A stretch of DNA of 64,000 nt from Silene conica (GCA_029255685.2 CM055315.2:73499681-73563680); one strand, 5' to 3'. Counted from the first letter of the stretch, positions 1 through 11,351 are shown. Notes: a model not told the origin generated them from the letters alone. Numbers and translations: made by a program.

Positions 1-204
1 AAGCATCTCGTCAACAACGCAATACAGCTCTGTAACGCCTGTAAGTCTGTCGGTTAGGGACAAAGATGAAGAAGTGGAGGCTGCTTGAGATGACCTCAAT
101 CTGCACAATTGCTCATTGAATTGAGCTGTGATTGGGTGAGACGTGGATGGTAAACTGATAGAACGAGTGTGGTAAGAAGGTCTGTTGATTTGAGAAGAAG
201 CCAT
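1..204 (-). CDS. DUF241-family protein, N-terminal part (cut by window edge)
   Basis: The ATG is at 202-204 on the minus strand and the frame stays open for 68 codons to the window edge, so only the N-terminus is present. The protein starts MASSQINRPSYHTRSIS and continues into the Ser-rich stretch and the ELYCVVDEML motif found in the complete copies at 3634, 11352 and 13811. The family (Pfam DUF241, plant-specific, intronless, about 280 aa) has no firmly known biochemical role. A TATA box (TATATATA near 293-300) and the promoter block shared by the whole cluster lie just upstream. Without the C-terminus I cannot tell whether the gene is intact. Confidence 0.85.
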   Translation of the reverse strand, partial: MASSQINRPSYHTRSISLPSTSHPITAQFNEQLCRLRSSQAASTSSSLSLTDRLTGVTELYCVVDEML

Positions 205-283
205 TTTTTTCTGTTTAATCTTTGTTTTATGCAAGTAAATGGAATGCAAGAAAGTTTGAGTTTGATGATGACTTCCCTTGGTC

Positions 284-350
284 GCCTGTACCTATATATA
301 TGAAAACAAGAGAAGACAAAAGGAATCTGATAATAAGTCTAAGAACATGG
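284..350 (-). promoter_or_regulatory. Shared DUF241 promoter block with TATA box
   Basis: A roughly 60 bp block reads, on the minus strand, CATGTTCTTAGACTTATTAT followed by CAGATTCCTTTTGTC, a pyrimidine-rich stretch and CATATATATAGG. It sits about 80-145 bp before the ATG. Very similar blocks precede every intact DUF241 copy in the window and one pseudogene (2066-2110). The TATA box is visible; the function of the rest is inferred from conservation only. Confidence 0.65.
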
Positions 351-784
351 TTTCCTGTTTAAATATTAGTTTCAATTAACCACTCCATTAAACTACCATT
401 CATGTCTCTTACTGACAAGTTTGCTAGCTGTATTTCTGATACATGGCGTATATTATTCAGCCAGCACGATCCAAATCGAGTGCGGTTGTCTACTGTATAT
501 GATAATAAGTAGGGGACCGGATTCTGTGTCATTGCTGCTAGTATACACCATATATTTAGGATCGTGATGGGAACTGCGGTTCAGCAAGCACGATCGATTT
601 GGAAGTTATTAAATTAAGCCCTTATGAGGATGAAAATAAGTCTAATTCTGAGGTGGGATGATGGACAGAATAAGACATGTTGGAGACATAGCAATTGGAA
701 ATTGTTTAATATGGCAGTAGTTTGTTATTTTATTACTAATTTTAAAGATTCCTTTTAATTAAATTCATTAATAAAAGTTGATGG

Positions 785-1110
785 AGGGAACTACAATGAT
801 TGTTTGTCCAGGCTTTCTTCCCTATATATTTCTGATTTTCATGACTGGTATTCCCCTTGAACAGGGAGGCTGTTTAGCTGAAGTCGATGTCTGAGAATGT
901 GGATAGATAAGAGATTAATGAGCCGATTATCGAAGATGAAGGTAGAGAGGATGAGAAACGTTAGCAATCAGTGCATCCATATATTCCACAGCACATTATT
1001 ATTGTTATCATTGCATCAGGTTTTCGTTGTCATCGGGATGTCTTCACAAATTCCAACCTTGATGAGATTATAACAAGTGCTTTGGGAAGATGTTTTTCTT
1101 AAGCGGGTGA
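785..1110 (+). repeat. Diverged copy of DUF241-unit spacer / pseudogene leader
   Basis: This stretch resembles 15210-15420. Both have a CCCTATATAT motif, then a run containing ATGTC and GAGATTAATGAGC, then an Asp/Glu/Lys-rich reading that soon hits stops. It looks like the leader of an old duplicated DUF241 unit in the plus orientation. There is no intact reading frame. The rest of 205-2060 shows nothing I recognise apart from the promoter block at 284-350. Confidence 0.45.
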
Positions 1111-2065
1111 AGCTTCATCAGATCCTAACCTGACCAACCCGTCACCCTCCATCCATCCTTAGATAGAAGACACGGTCAGTGCGTCTAGACTCTACATATA
1201 TATAAGTATGCATTCTCGACTTCTATCAGCAATCTTTCAACCATGATCGGATTATTGCAGTCTCCCCCAATGTTCATATGCAGTTTCCGTCTAAACAATT
1301 TGAAACTTGAGCCAGTGTGGATCATGCTTCATGAATCTGAATGCCCCAAGTATACACAGAATCTAGGAATGTCAGATTTTGATCTATCGTACTCCGTAGG
1401 ATATTCTTATGCTTCACATAATGAGTCAGTTCATCCACCCTCCGTCGTTTCAACAGGTGTTGCCTTGAATGGGTAATAAAGGTCCTCAAGGGAGCTCATT
1501 ACTGGATATATGATTGACACTCAAGAAATCGTACCAACAAATTAACGGATGTTACTTCAGAATTATATTAGAACGCCTCGTGACAGTTGAGTGAATTAAT
1601 ATGAAGCCAAGCGGCTTTCCGAAGACAAAGGCAGTGATGGAAAGATGGTGTTGAATTTGTAGTGTTTGTGGAAGGTCAAGAACTTTGACTCTGGAGTTGA
1701 GCTTGTTAACAGGATAAGTAATGCTGTAATGTAGGTAAAAGTGCTGAGCAATCGTGCCTGTTCCACAGCATTCCACATCATTATTGTAAATATATGTTCT
1801 ATCCTTATGTCAATGACATTGAGAATATCCATTTTGATATACGGGAGATAAGATGGCATTACAGCCAAACCATCCGTAAGTCCGTAACTCTACCTTTCAA
1901 AGGCTGGATCGTCGCAATCACACACTTGTCCCGCTTCATTCGGATCGTGCTATACAAAAAACAAGCATCAAATAAACAATTCTGAATTAATATCTTGCAA
2001 ACAGTGTAGGAAGAGAAAATTTGAATGACTAATGGAATCATTTTTTTTTCTTTTTATAAAATAAC

Positions 2066-2110
2066 CATGTTCTTAGACTTAATATCAGATTCCTTTTGTC
2101 TTCTCTTGTT
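2066..2110 (+). promoter_or_regulatory. Relic of the shared DUF241 promoter block
   Basis: The block CATGTTCTTAGACTTAATAT...TTTTGTCTTCTCTTGTTTTC is retained upstream of the pseudogene at 2216. The TATATATA core has decayed to a sequence without an obvious TATA box, which fits loss of expression. Confidence 0.55.
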
Positions 2111-2215
2111 TTCGACTTTTCGTACATAAAGGTAGAGAGGCGAGGAACGGAAGTCATCATCAAACTCAAATTTCGTTGCATAAAGTTTATTGGATTTATC
2201 TTTAAATCAACAAAG

Positions 2216-2605
2216 CTTCGTACCAGACTCGTTCTATCAGTTTGTCATCCACATCTCACCCAATCACTGCTCAATTTGATGAGCAATTGTGTAGATTCAG
2301 GTCTTCCTAAGCTGCCTCTACATCTTCATCCTCATCAGTCATCACTAACCGACAGACTCACCGGGCTTACGGAATTGTAAGGGTTTGTTGATGACCTGGC
2401 CTGCTTCAACTTCCTTCAAACCAACAATCCACATCACAAATCCAAGCAATGTTAGATGGATACTAAGGCTTCTAGACATTTGTAGTACCACAAGGTATGT
2501 TTTGGTACAATCAAAAGAACGTGTCTTGTAAATCCTGTCAGGACGTTGTAGAAGGTGCAGTGGTGAACTTAGCATTGCCAGTCATGTGGCTGAATACCTA
2601 GACAA
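2216..2605 (+). pseudogene. DUF241 pseudogene (5' half, frameshifted)
   Basis: Read in shifting frames, this stretch matches the start of the intact paralogues: TRSISLSSTSHPITAQFDEQL, a Ser-rich part, then TDRLTGLTEL. The next codon after TEL is TAA. Later pieces still match the repeated QSLSQIQ and RRRCSGEL motifs. Several frameshifts and stops separate the pieces, and the match fades after about 2605. The relic promoter block at 2066-2110 shows it came from a whole-gene duplication. Confidence 0.8.
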
Positions 2606-3480
2606 TCAGTAAAGTAATAGGAATATGAATAATAATTGGAACTCAACCATCGTCTTAAGGTTTTGGTTGAGATGGTTTATCTATCATGTTATTAGAGTCA
2701 GTGTGACTGAAGGTCACGGGTCTGAATCCTGGCAACCTCAAAAACACGGAGTGGAGAGCATGTGCAAACCGACTACTCTTCAAGCCCAATGGGCTTATCA
2801 ATCAAGGACTCGAACAAAAGCATGCTTTTTCGACAAAGTATTTTACATCTTGGCAATGTCTTATTATTTTCAATTACTATTAGGGACCAAATGAAGCTTA
2901 ATTGACGTGGCTCCGTGCGGAAATTCAGGTTAGAAAATGAAGTCACCGGTGAATAATAGAGCTGTGAGGCTGTAAAGATTCAGCATGTCCTCAGATCAAT
3001 TACATATTGCATTGTCTCCTGACATCAGGCATTTGCCTATGTGTTTGGATCATGTAATCAGTTTCTCAGTTTTAAATAAATTTGTTTGATATTTTCAAGA
3101 TGGACGCAAATAAAGAATGAATACAATCCTGCAATAATACAGTGTAGCTCGTGCATATCATTTACTGTAATGTGGCCCTCAGACATGATATCAGTCGTAA
3201 GATTTATACACATAAGCTTGGATTTGAATCACGTTTTATATTAGGAGACAAGGAATCAGTTCGTTCGTGCGCATTAATAAGCGAAAATGCACTGAACTTT
3301 GCTCAGCTTCCAACTGCTATGTTTCGAGTATGTCGTCTTCTGCCCGTCATCACAGCTAAGATGTATAGTCATTTCATTCTGATTAGCGGTTTAAGTTAAT
3401 CAAAATCAGTTGATCAATCGTGCTTGCTGAATAGCATTTCTGATTAGCGGTCGTAAATGCGTATTATACACTCTCCTCTG
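2606..3480. other. Intergenic, no gene seen
   Basis: No coding pattern, RNA gene or clear transposon structure is visible. A short stretch near 2690-2730 ends in GGGTCTGAATCC, which resembles a pol III B box, but no convincing A box accompanies it. Confidence 0.4.
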
Positions 3481-3488
3481 TCCCCTAC

Positions 3489-3548
3489 CATGTTCATGTA
3501 CTTAATATAAGATTCCTCTTGTCTTCTGTTGGTTTCATATATATAGCT
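3489..3548 (+). promoter_or_regulatory. DUF241 promoter block with TATA box
   Basis: A slightly diverged version of the shared block (CATGTTCATGTACTTAATAT, GATTCCTCTTGTCTTCTG, then CATATATATAGC) ends about 85 bp before the ATG at 3634. The TATA core is intact. Confidence 0.65.
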
Positions 3549-3633
3549 GGAAGCAAGGAAGATAAGTCATCATCAAACTAATAACTCATTCAATTTTATA
3601 GCCTCAATCTTCCAAAAATTCCAAACAGAAAAA

Positions 3634-4443
3634 ATGTCTTCTTACCACACTCGTTCGATCAGTCTACCATCCACATCTCACCCAGTCACAACTCAATTCG
3701 ATCAACAGTTGACCAGATTGAAGTCTTCTGAAGCTGCCTCCACTTCTTCATCTTCCTCACTTACCCACAGGCTTATGGGCCTTACAGAACTTTATGTCGT
3801 TGTTGACGAGATGCTTCAACTGCCTTCTACCCAACAATCGCTATCACAAATCCAGACTGTATTGGACGGTTCTCTAAGGCTTCTGGATGCTTGTAGCACA
3901 TCAAGGGATGTCTTGCAGCAATCCAAAGAACGTCTTCAAGACATTCAATCAGTGCTCCGCAGAAGGTGCAGTGGTGAATTGAACATTACAAGCCAAGTTG
4001 CTGAGTACCTTCAGACGAGAAAGACCATTAAGAAATTAGTCAAGAAGTGCTTGAAAAATATCAAAAGTAGTGACAACATCAATACTTGTGAGTTTTTCAT
4101 GAACGATGTCGAAGAGATAGCAGGGGACATCTTTAAGTCCTTGTTGTCTTACATTGGAGGTACAAAGTCACACTCTACAAAAAGTTGGTCTTTGCTCACC
4201 AAATTGATTAGAAAGACATCCGAGAAAGAAACATCAGAGGCACAAAGCAGCGAATTTGATGTCACTGATGCGACTTTGGCGTCACTAGACTGCCAGAAGA
4301 AATCGATAGTTAACATGGATGATATGAGGAACCAAATGGTGAATTTGGAGTCTGAAATTGAAGAGGTTGAGGAAGTACTAGAGTGTTTATATAGGCATTT
4401 GGTTAAGACCAGATCAACACTTCTCAACATACTTAGCAACTAG
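3634..4443 (+). CDS. DUF241-family protein (269 aa, intronless)
   Basis: This is a complete single-exon frame. The N-terminus is short and Ser/Thr-rich (MSSYHTRSISLPSTSHP), followed by TQFDQQLTRLKSSEAASTSS, the LTELYVVVDEMLQLP motif, LDACSTSRDVLQQ, the basic RRRCSGELN motif and the FFMNDVEEIAGDIFKSLLSYI core. A C-terminal predicted coiled coil (MVNLESEIEEVEEVLECLYR) ends in KTRSTLLNILSN, the usual DUF241 ending. Family length is about 270-300 aa, so the gene looks whole. It lacks six residues (SQINKA-type) after the start that the other copies carry. Function is unknown. Neighbours are paralogues and their relics, which indicates local tandem duplication. Confidence 0.92.
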   Translation: MSSYHTRSISLPSTSHPVTTQFDQQLTRLKSSEAASTSSSSSLTHRLMGLTELYVVVDEMLQLPSTQQSLSQIQTVLDGSLRLLDACSTSRDVLQQSKERLQDIQSVLRRRCSGELNITSQVAEYLQTRKTIKKLVKKCLKNIKSSDNINTCEFFMNDVEEIAGDIFKSLLSYIGGTKSHSTKSWSLLTKLIRKTSEKETSEAQSSEFDVTDATLASLDCQKKSIVNMDDMRNQMVNLESEIEEVEEVLECLYRHLVKTRSTLLNILSN

Positions 4444-4910
4444 ATCGAAAATCACACATGTACATGACTTTAGTTTAGTCTATATCAAACATATGAATAC
4501 AAATATCCTCTTCCACAATTCTGTGTTCGATCTTTTCATAATTATTCTACTCCAGTTTTCTGTTTTAAATCAATTTGCCTATAAGACCCAATACAATTAG
4601 AAAATCAAACATATATCACCAATATTGTCGCTATATGGTTCGCTTGGAGTAAAGTTCCACGTCGACCTTCAGTCTATCAGGTTCTTACCAAGATCCAATA
4701 TATACTGGCCTAAGCAAGGCTGCATAGTTCAAATCTTCAAATCTCAGCCAAATAAAACACGTTCGGATAAGGCGAATTATCAGATGCTTGCAAGAAACTG
4801 TACTCAAGTGAAAATAAAAACAAGTCAGGAAGAAAGTAGATTGCAATCATCTGTCATTCGCAGAATAAAGCTAACTATGTGCAACTAGTACTGCATATTA
4901 TCTATTTATC
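4444..4910. other. Intergenic 3' flank, no gene seen
   Basis: This is AT-rich DNA downstream of the DUF241 gene. I see no coding pattern; short open frames here have no family resemblance. Confidence 0.4.
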
Positions 4911-4911
4911 T

Positions 4912-5040
4912 CGTCTTGCGTATAATTCCTAAGAATGTTGAGTAGAGTTGCTCTGGTCTTGACCAAATATTAAAACAATCATTTTAATACCTCAAACTCC
5001 TGAATTTCAAACTCCAATTACACAATTTGGCTACAAATTT
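4912..5040 (-). pseudogene. DUF241 C-terminal fragment
   Basis: On the minus strand this reads pieces of the coiled-coil and end region of DUF241, including LVKTRATLLNILRN. In-frame stops occur within the LEFEIQEFEVL stretch. Nothing further upstream resembles the rest of the gene, so it is a truncated relic of another copy in the opposite orientation to 3634-4443. Confidence 0.7.
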
Positions 5041-6014
5041 TCTCTACCTCAAGGATGGTTTTCTTTAAGGCTGGTTTTCTTCTTGTGGTATACATATAAC
5101 ATACTAGTAATTCCAAAGTTGCATTGACAGGTGTTATGGGAAAATTTCACGCCCTCCGGGTCCAAGAAAACATAGCCCAATAAGAAGAAACAAGGAAGCA
5201 AACGGAAGAAAAACTGAGCCACTGAAGAAGCAGCCCACAAGTGATACTCAGGAAGCTGTTGGGTTAGTCAGAAGAAGGAGAAACCAACTCCTATTTTTTC
5301 TTAATAGTAGGCAAGATCATAGGAGCAGGACCAGGAAGGACCATGGGCTCTGCTCTGGATTGCTATAAAACTAGCTCGAAGCATCACAATCAGGGTATCC
5401 AATCTCTCTTGAAAAAAGCATAAAGGCTACTACATCAAGCAATCACACTGTTTGCTATAAAACTAGCTGGAAGGACCTCCTAGTCCAGATTCAATGCAAG
5501 TGGTGATCCAAGGGATGGACACTCTGCACCAGGCCATGAAAAGTCTGAAGAAGGGCAATCAGGACCTTCGAACCCAGATCGCAGTAGTGGCCCAGTCTGC
5601 ACCAGCAATCAACCCAAGGTCCCCCCAAATTCTAAAACCCGCAGAAAGCAGGGGATTCTTCAGACCAACCCCGTCAGAACTGTTTACTCGGCTAGATCTA
5701 GAAGGAGTGATGCCAAGTAGCACCATTGAGCCCAGTGGGCACGGGGCCTTGTCCTTCAGCAACCCACTTCGCCTGCAGGCATCAGGTAATCCATCCGCCA
5801 GGAACTAACTCTCAAACTTTTGAGGAACTCCGTCTCATCAGATTGTAAGATGGCTGCCTGAACCAGCCACCAGCATCAGCCAACTTCTTCTATAATGGAA
5901 CATGGGCTACATGAGCACCCATGCAACAGACAACTGGATGGTATCCGGACTCTATCATCACTGGCTACTGCAACGCTCATAACCACTCTTCCAAATAACT
6001 AGCCCTCTACAGGA
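5041..6014. repeat. Old unrecognised repeat, left part (interrupted by Copia insertion)
   Basis: Together with 10706-11073 this formed one stretch before the Copia insertion, as the shared GCATG duplication shows. It contains two copies of a GCTATAAAACTAGCT motif (near 5384 and 5454), which resembles an LTR-type promoter. A 104-codon plus-strand open frame (5494-5808) has no family resemblance I recognise. I infer a decayed retroelement but cannot name it. Confidence 0.35.
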
Positions 6015-6019
6015 GCATG
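6015..6019. repeat. Target site duplication GCATG (left)
   Basis: GCATG directly precedes the element end at 6020 and recurs directly after the other end (10701-10705). Confidence 0.8.
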
Positions 6020-6179
6020 TGTAAGACTTGTTAAATTGTGTGAATAATTATCTTATTAACAAAGCGGAACGAACAAGGTATTTATAGTTTACAAGTTGTG
6101 CAGAATAAGGTAAGACCTCTAATTACAAAAGAGATGAATTTCTATATTTACGATATATGCATATTTACTAGAATATTTC

Positions 6180-7720
6180 CTAAGTTGAGGAAATATGGTT
6201 AATACACCCCCGCAAGATGGACGTACGATGAGTAAGACCAATCTTGGATCGAAGGTCAAGGTACTGTGGTTTGTGGAGTGGTTTGGTGAGAATGTCTGCC
6301 AGTTGGTCTTTGCTTGCAACGTGTTGTATGCGACCTTGGCCATGAAGTAGCTGTTGTTTGACGAAGTGAAATGAGAGAGCCATATGCTTCATTCTTGAGT
6401 AAAAGACCGAGTTTTTGGCATAAAGGGTAGCAGAGATGTTGTCACAGAAGATTGCTGGAGGATCGGTGACGGAGATATGCAGCTCGAGGAGGAGGTTGTG
6501 GAGCCAGATTGTCTCGGTTGTGACAGATGCTACGGCACGAAATTCTGCTTCAGTAGTGGAGAGCGCAAGGCCGCGTTGCTTCTTGGAGGACCAAGAGATA
6601 GGATTCATCCTAGATAAATGATATAGCATGTGGTGGATACATAAGAGTCTTTGTCACCAGCATGGTCCGCATCACAAAATGTGTGAAGGCGAGAAGGAGA
6701 GTGTTTGTAAAGCTGGAGCCCAATGATTTGAGTTCCTTGGAGATAGCGCAGGAGACGCTTGAGGGCAGTCTAGTGGTTAGCAGGGGGTGATGTAAGAACT
6801 GGGCGAGACGGTTTATAGCGAAAGCTATGTCTGGTCGGGTGAGAGATAGATATGGTAGACTGCCTACAATAGCTCGATAATCAGAGTGGTCTTGAATCTG
6901 TAGATGGTCTTCACGAGTTAGGGTTGGTGATGTAGCCATGGGTGTGGTGTTTGGCTTAGCATCGATCATTTTAAATTTGGTTAGAAGATCAAAGATGTAT
7001 TTGGATTGGTTGAGATGAAGTCCATGAGAGTTATGTGTGACTTCAATTCCTAAGAAGTAAGAGAGTGGTCCAAGATCTTTGAGTGTGAACCTTTTTAATA
7101 GGTTGTCAATGAAGGATCTAAGTTGAGTGGGGTTTGGTCCAGTGACAATGATGTCATCGACGTAAACAAGCATATAAATGAAGGTGGTTTTGGTGTGTAG
7201 AATGAATAGTGAGGAGTCGGAGATGGACTGTTTAAATCCATAGGATAGTAAGTATGTTGTTAGTTCATTGTACCAAGCCTGAGGAGCTTGTTTGAGACCG
7301 TAGATGGCTTCGTTTAACTTACAAACATGATTGGTTTTTGCTTGATTTACAAATCCTGGCGGTTGTGTCATGTAGACATTGTCAGTTAATGTGCCTTGTA
7401 GGAAGGCATTGTTGACATATAATTGGCGAAGTAACCAAGAGTTTTTGACTGCTAAAGTTAAAATGAGACGCACGGTGGTGCGTTTAACAACGGGGCTGAA
7501 TGTTTCGTTAAAGTCTATACCAGGTCGTTGGTGAAAACCTTTAGCTACTAGTCGGACTTTGTGTTATTTGAGAGTGCCATCAGGATTAAATTTATTACGG
7601 TAGACCCATTTACAGCCGATGACATTTTGAGAAGCATTGCGAGGAACGAGTGTCCAAGTTTGATTTCGTTCAAGTGTGTCGAACTCTTCTTGCATAGCAA
7701 GATGCTAGTGAGGGAGAACG
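6180..7720 (-). pseudogene. Copia RT and RNase H region (broken)
   Basis: Upstream (about 7500-7680) the RT start motif CKWVYRNKFNPDGTL is followed by a TAA stop. RT then continues in 6610-7473 with AIYGLKQAPQAWYNEL, the catalytic YVDDIIVTG and the FTLKDLGPLSYFLGIEV motif. The normal QLDVNNAFLHG motif reads QLYVNNAFLQG, so the first catalytic Asp is lost. RNase H (6180-6629) shows SWSSKKQRGLALSTTEAEF, CDNISA and ASKDQLADILTKPL. The RT and RNase H parts are in different frames near 6620. No function is expected. Confidence 0.9.
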
Positions 7721-7920
7721 AGAGCTTGTTTGATAGTGTTTGGTAGTATATCATTGGTGGGAGATGCGTGAGCTTGGTGATTAGTGTAGTTAGGATTGGG
7801 TTTTCGAATGCCATTGGTGAGTCTTGTAACAATAGTTTTTGGTGGAGGTGGTATAGCAGATTTGCGTGGTTTGGGGTGTGGAATCTCGGTTGCAGCGGAA
7901 GGAGAGGGGTCGGGCGTAGA

Positions 7921-8834
7921 TTATGGGGTGGTAGTAGGTCGGTCAGTAGTGTAGGTTATGGTCGACGTGAGTAGAAATGGATAATGGGTGGGCGTGTAGT
8001 TGCGAGTGTAGGCGTACGTGTGTCGGGAGTGGGGGCTAATGCGTCGGCAGGTGGGGGTAGTAGAGGAATGTGAAGGGTGCACCATGCATCCATGGTGGAT
8101 GGAGGGGGGGTGAGAGGTTGTTGATGTCGTTTGAAAGGGGTAGTAATCGTCGTAAAATTTAACATGTCGAGAGGTGTAAATCCTATTGGTTTTTGGGTCT
8201 AGACAATGATAAGCGCTTTGGGTGTTTGAGTAACCAACGAAAATACAAGCTATTGAGCGGTTTTCGAGTTTATATTTAGTGTATGGTCGAAGCCATGGAT
8301 AGCATAGGCTTCCGAAATTGTGAAGTTTATTGTAATCTGGTCGTTTTTGATGTAATTGAGAGTAAGAAGTTTTGCCCCCTAGTCCTTTGGTTGGAAGACG
8401 ATTAATTAAGTAGGTAGCGATGCAAAATGCGAGAGGCCAATAAGTTGTGGGGAGGCCTGCGTGATTTAATAATGCGAGTCCGGTTTCAACAATGTGTCTG
8501 TGACGTCGTTCTGCGTATCCGTTATGCTTCGGAGTGTGTGGTTGGCTGGTGTTGTGAGAGATACCGTTGATGAGTAACGATTCGTTTAATTTTGTGTACT
8601 CACCACCATTATCACTAATAATCATTTTATTGGTTTATTGAAATATTTTTCAACCAAGGCTTTGAATTGCATGAATATTGTTGTAGTCTCGGACTTGCAT
8701 TTTGGAGGGTATAGCCATACATATTTAGTGTAATGGTCGACAAAAATTACGTAATATTTGTAGTGGTCATATGATTGAACCGAACTTGTCCATAGGTCAG
8801 AAAAAAATAGGTTTAAGGGTGCTTGCGAGGTCAT
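7921..8834 (-). pseudogene. Copia integrase region (broken)
   Basis: Two frames cover the integrase core. The first (8622-8834) has LFFSDLWTSS and YVIFVDHYTKYVWLYP. The second (7921-8625) has SDNGGEYTKL, QPHTPKHNGYAERRHRHIVE and the later VGYSNTQSAYHCLDP stretch. The catalytic Asp, Asp and Glu positions can be recognised, but a frame change at about 8622 splits the domain. Confidence 0.88.
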
Positions 8835-8898
8835 TGATGAAGTAAAGAATGGTAGCTTTGTGCTTTTCGAGATGCAACACGAGTGACAGTAATCAAAA

Positions 8899-10517
8899 TC
8901 AGGAATGACCTAACTTGTGGTGCCACGAAAGAGGTGTGGTTCCTTTCCACGAAGGAGGCGTGGTTCCTCTATGGAGTGCGGCTTGGTTGACGACCGGTGG
9001 AGGGCGCCATTCATACACCCATTTGGTTGCTCGGCCCCGTTGAAGAGTTATCTGGGTTCGACGATCCTTTACAAAGAAAGAATCAGAAGTAAAGATAACA
9101 TAAACATCGTTGTTTAGACATAATTTTGAAATTGAAATAATGTTTCGAAAAATTTTCGGAACATGAAGAACGTTTTTAAATTGTAATTGATGCATTGTAA
9201 ACAAACCTGTATTGGTGATTTGGAGAGCAGAACCATCTCCAATTATGAGATCATTAAGGCCATCGTAAGGTGAGTGGAAGGCTAAAGTGTCTAGGTCATG
9301 CGTGAGGTGATGTGAAGCGCCGCTATCGAACAAGAAGTTCGGGTTTGGGGCGGTGTTGGTGTACGATTGGTTTTGAGATGCGAGAGGCGAGTAGGGTAGG
9401 TTGCCATAGTTTGCCACATGGGCTTGCGGTTGAGCAGAGGTGGAGGCTTGGTGTTGGCGGTAAGAGGGCTCGGGAAAGGCAATATTCGGGAATAATTTTC
9501 TGAAAAGAGGACAGTTAGCAATCACATGTCCCGTCTCCCTGCACCATTGACACCGCCCTTTGAAGGGTCGTGGTGCGGTTTGGTTTTGGTGATGATGCGG
9601 CGTGGTGGACTGGTGATAGGTGGTCGGTGTTTGGTGGTAGGCGTTGGTGGATTGGTGGTATTGAGTTGTGGGTTGACGCGAGTTGTTGCGGTAGGTGTTG
9701 GAGTTGCGGTGCACGACATTGGCGGATGGTGAGAAGTGGGTTTGGGTGGTTGGGTTGTCATGCTTAATTAAAAGTTCATGTTGTAGGAGCTTCTCGTGCA
9801 ACGCCTCGAAGGTTATAGGCAAGTCCCTTGCGCGAACAGTGGTGATGACAGGTTTGAAAGACTCGTAATTGAGTCCTTTGAGGACTTTAGCAGTGACATC
9901 CTCAGGGTCGAGTATTTTGCCCATAAGGGCCAGTTGGTCTACACAAACTTTGATGGAGTTCATGTAGTCCGAGACAGATTGTTCGATTGTTTTGGTTATG
10001 GAATCAAGTCCCTCCTTTAGTTGCATAATATGCTCTCTTGAGGGGTTGGCATAGGTTGAAGCAAAGATGTCCCATGCTTCTTTTGAGGTTTTTGCTCTTA
10101 CGATGAGAGGTTGTAAGGCGTCGGTGAGAGTACCCATTAGGGCATCGAGGATGAGACCATCCTGTTTAAGCCATGACAGGAAGGCCGGGGGTTAGGTTGT
10201 TGTGTTTTGTTGGCGTCGATGATGGTCTCAGGCGGCGGGTTGTCGGTGCCAGTGACGAAGCCTAGAAGGCTAAAGCCGAACAATATGTTCGTGAGTTGAA
10301 ACCGCCATGCGGTATAATTGAGGGAGTTGAATTTGACACAGTGATTCAAGTTGAGAGATGTCAAGGGTTGGGTTGTTTCATTGGGGTTGGGGACGACATT
10401 GTCGTTGTTGTTGGTCATGGTTGACGGCTGAAGAAAGAGCGGCGGCGGTGACGCGGCGTTTGAAGGAGTACAGTTTTGGTCGAAGGGGGTTGGATTGTTT
10501 TGTGACTTTGATACCAT
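8899..10517 (-). pseudogene. Copia gag, zinc knuckle and protease region (broken)
   Basis: Gag starts after the primer site with MVSKSQNNPTPFDQN (10517). It contains NSLNYTAWRFQLTNILFG, then shifts frame at about 10137 and continues as a 412-codon frame. That frame holds the gag body (KEAWDIFASTYA...MQLKEGL), a CCHC knuckle (CQWCRETGHVIANC), the protease site FDSGASHHLT, and the start of the pre-integrase motif (WHHKLGHS). One frameshift separates the two gag parts and another the integrase. Confidence 0.9.
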
Positions 10518-10700
10518 GTAAGACTTGCTAAATTGTGTGAATAATTATCTTATTAACAAAGCTGAAGGTACAAGGTATTTATAGTTTACAAGGTGTGCAG
10601 AATAAGGTAACATCTCTAATTACAAAAATATGAATTTCTATATTTACGAGATATGCATATTTATTAGAATATTTCCTAAGTTGAGGAAATATGGTTAATA

Positions 10701-10705
10701 GCATG
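10701..10705. repeat. Target site duplication GCATG (right)
   Basis: This matches GCATG at 6015-6019 on the other side of the Copia element. Confidence 0.8.
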
Positions 10706-11073
10706 GACGGGAGGTACCCCTTTTGGTTTTTCCCCCGTTTCTAACCCTTTTGCAGGAACAGGTAGCGTCTCAGGTCAACAATATTTGAAGCTGAGGGATT
10801 GATCAACAAGATACCTGGTGTACCACGACCCAAGTGGACTGTCTAGCATCAGCAGCAGCCTTCTTCGAGTCCTCGCCAACCGCATTGAGCACAAGCTCAT
10901 TGGTGTCCTCCAAACCGGTATCACATTTCCTGAATTATCTGTTTCTTTTTACTTTCATATGACTGATATGAGTACATTTCTTCCAAATATCACCTAATTA
11001 CCTTACCGCGCAATCTGCAGAAGCTGTCGAGGAACTGGGGTGATGTTTTATGAGATAACTGAATCCAAATATG
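10706..11073. repeat. Old unrecognised repeat, right part
   Basis: Continuation of the stretch interrupted by the Copia element. No coding pattern is recognised. It ends where the left arm of the large inverted repeat begins. Confidence 0.3.
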
Positions 11074-11351
11074 TGTAATTCGGCTGATATTTGAAGTTCT
11101 GAACTATGCTGTAATGGTTAGGCTAGCATTTAACGGATGTAGTCCAGGCAAATCTTTAATATTACGATGAACTGGTGAATAAAAAGATTAACTCGTAACT
11201 GGATGATATATATATGTGTTGAATTGTTAATGTGTCTCATGATAAGGGAAAGAAAGCACAAATTTAGGGAATAGCAGCAAGTTGTGTTCATATGTTTGAT
11301 TGAGTTTTATAAGTCAGTGATTGAAGCTATGTACAATTGTAATATGCTGAT

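Larger units (their letters stand above)
6020..10700 (-). mobile_element. Ty1/Copia LTR retrotransposon, decayed but structurally complete
   Basis: The 4.68 kb element lies on the minus strand. LTRs of about 184-185 bp are at 10517-10700 (5') and 6020-6204 (3'). They begin TATTAACC and end CTTACA on the minus strand, a TA..CA pattern rather than the usual TG..CA. The 5' LTR is followed by TGGTATCAAAG, the initiator-tRNA-Met primer site typical of Copia. The 3' LTR is preceded by a purine tract (GCGGGGGTG). GCATG flanks both sides. The two LTRs differ at several positions and the coding region holds frameshifts and stops, so this is an old, non-autonomous copy. Confidence 0.93.

Noticed and set aside
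1243-1985. Short frames of 60-90 codons around 1243-1985
   Set aside because: No family resemblance, no shared promoter block and overlapping frames on both strands; most likely chance.
2600-2760. tRNA or SINE near GGGTCTGAATCC
   Set aside because: A B-box-like motif alone is present; no cloverleaf or convincing A box could be drawn.
5494-5808. 104-codon plus-strand frame as a gene
   Set aside because: No recognisable domain, lies in old repeat sequence, and no conserved neighbour supports it.
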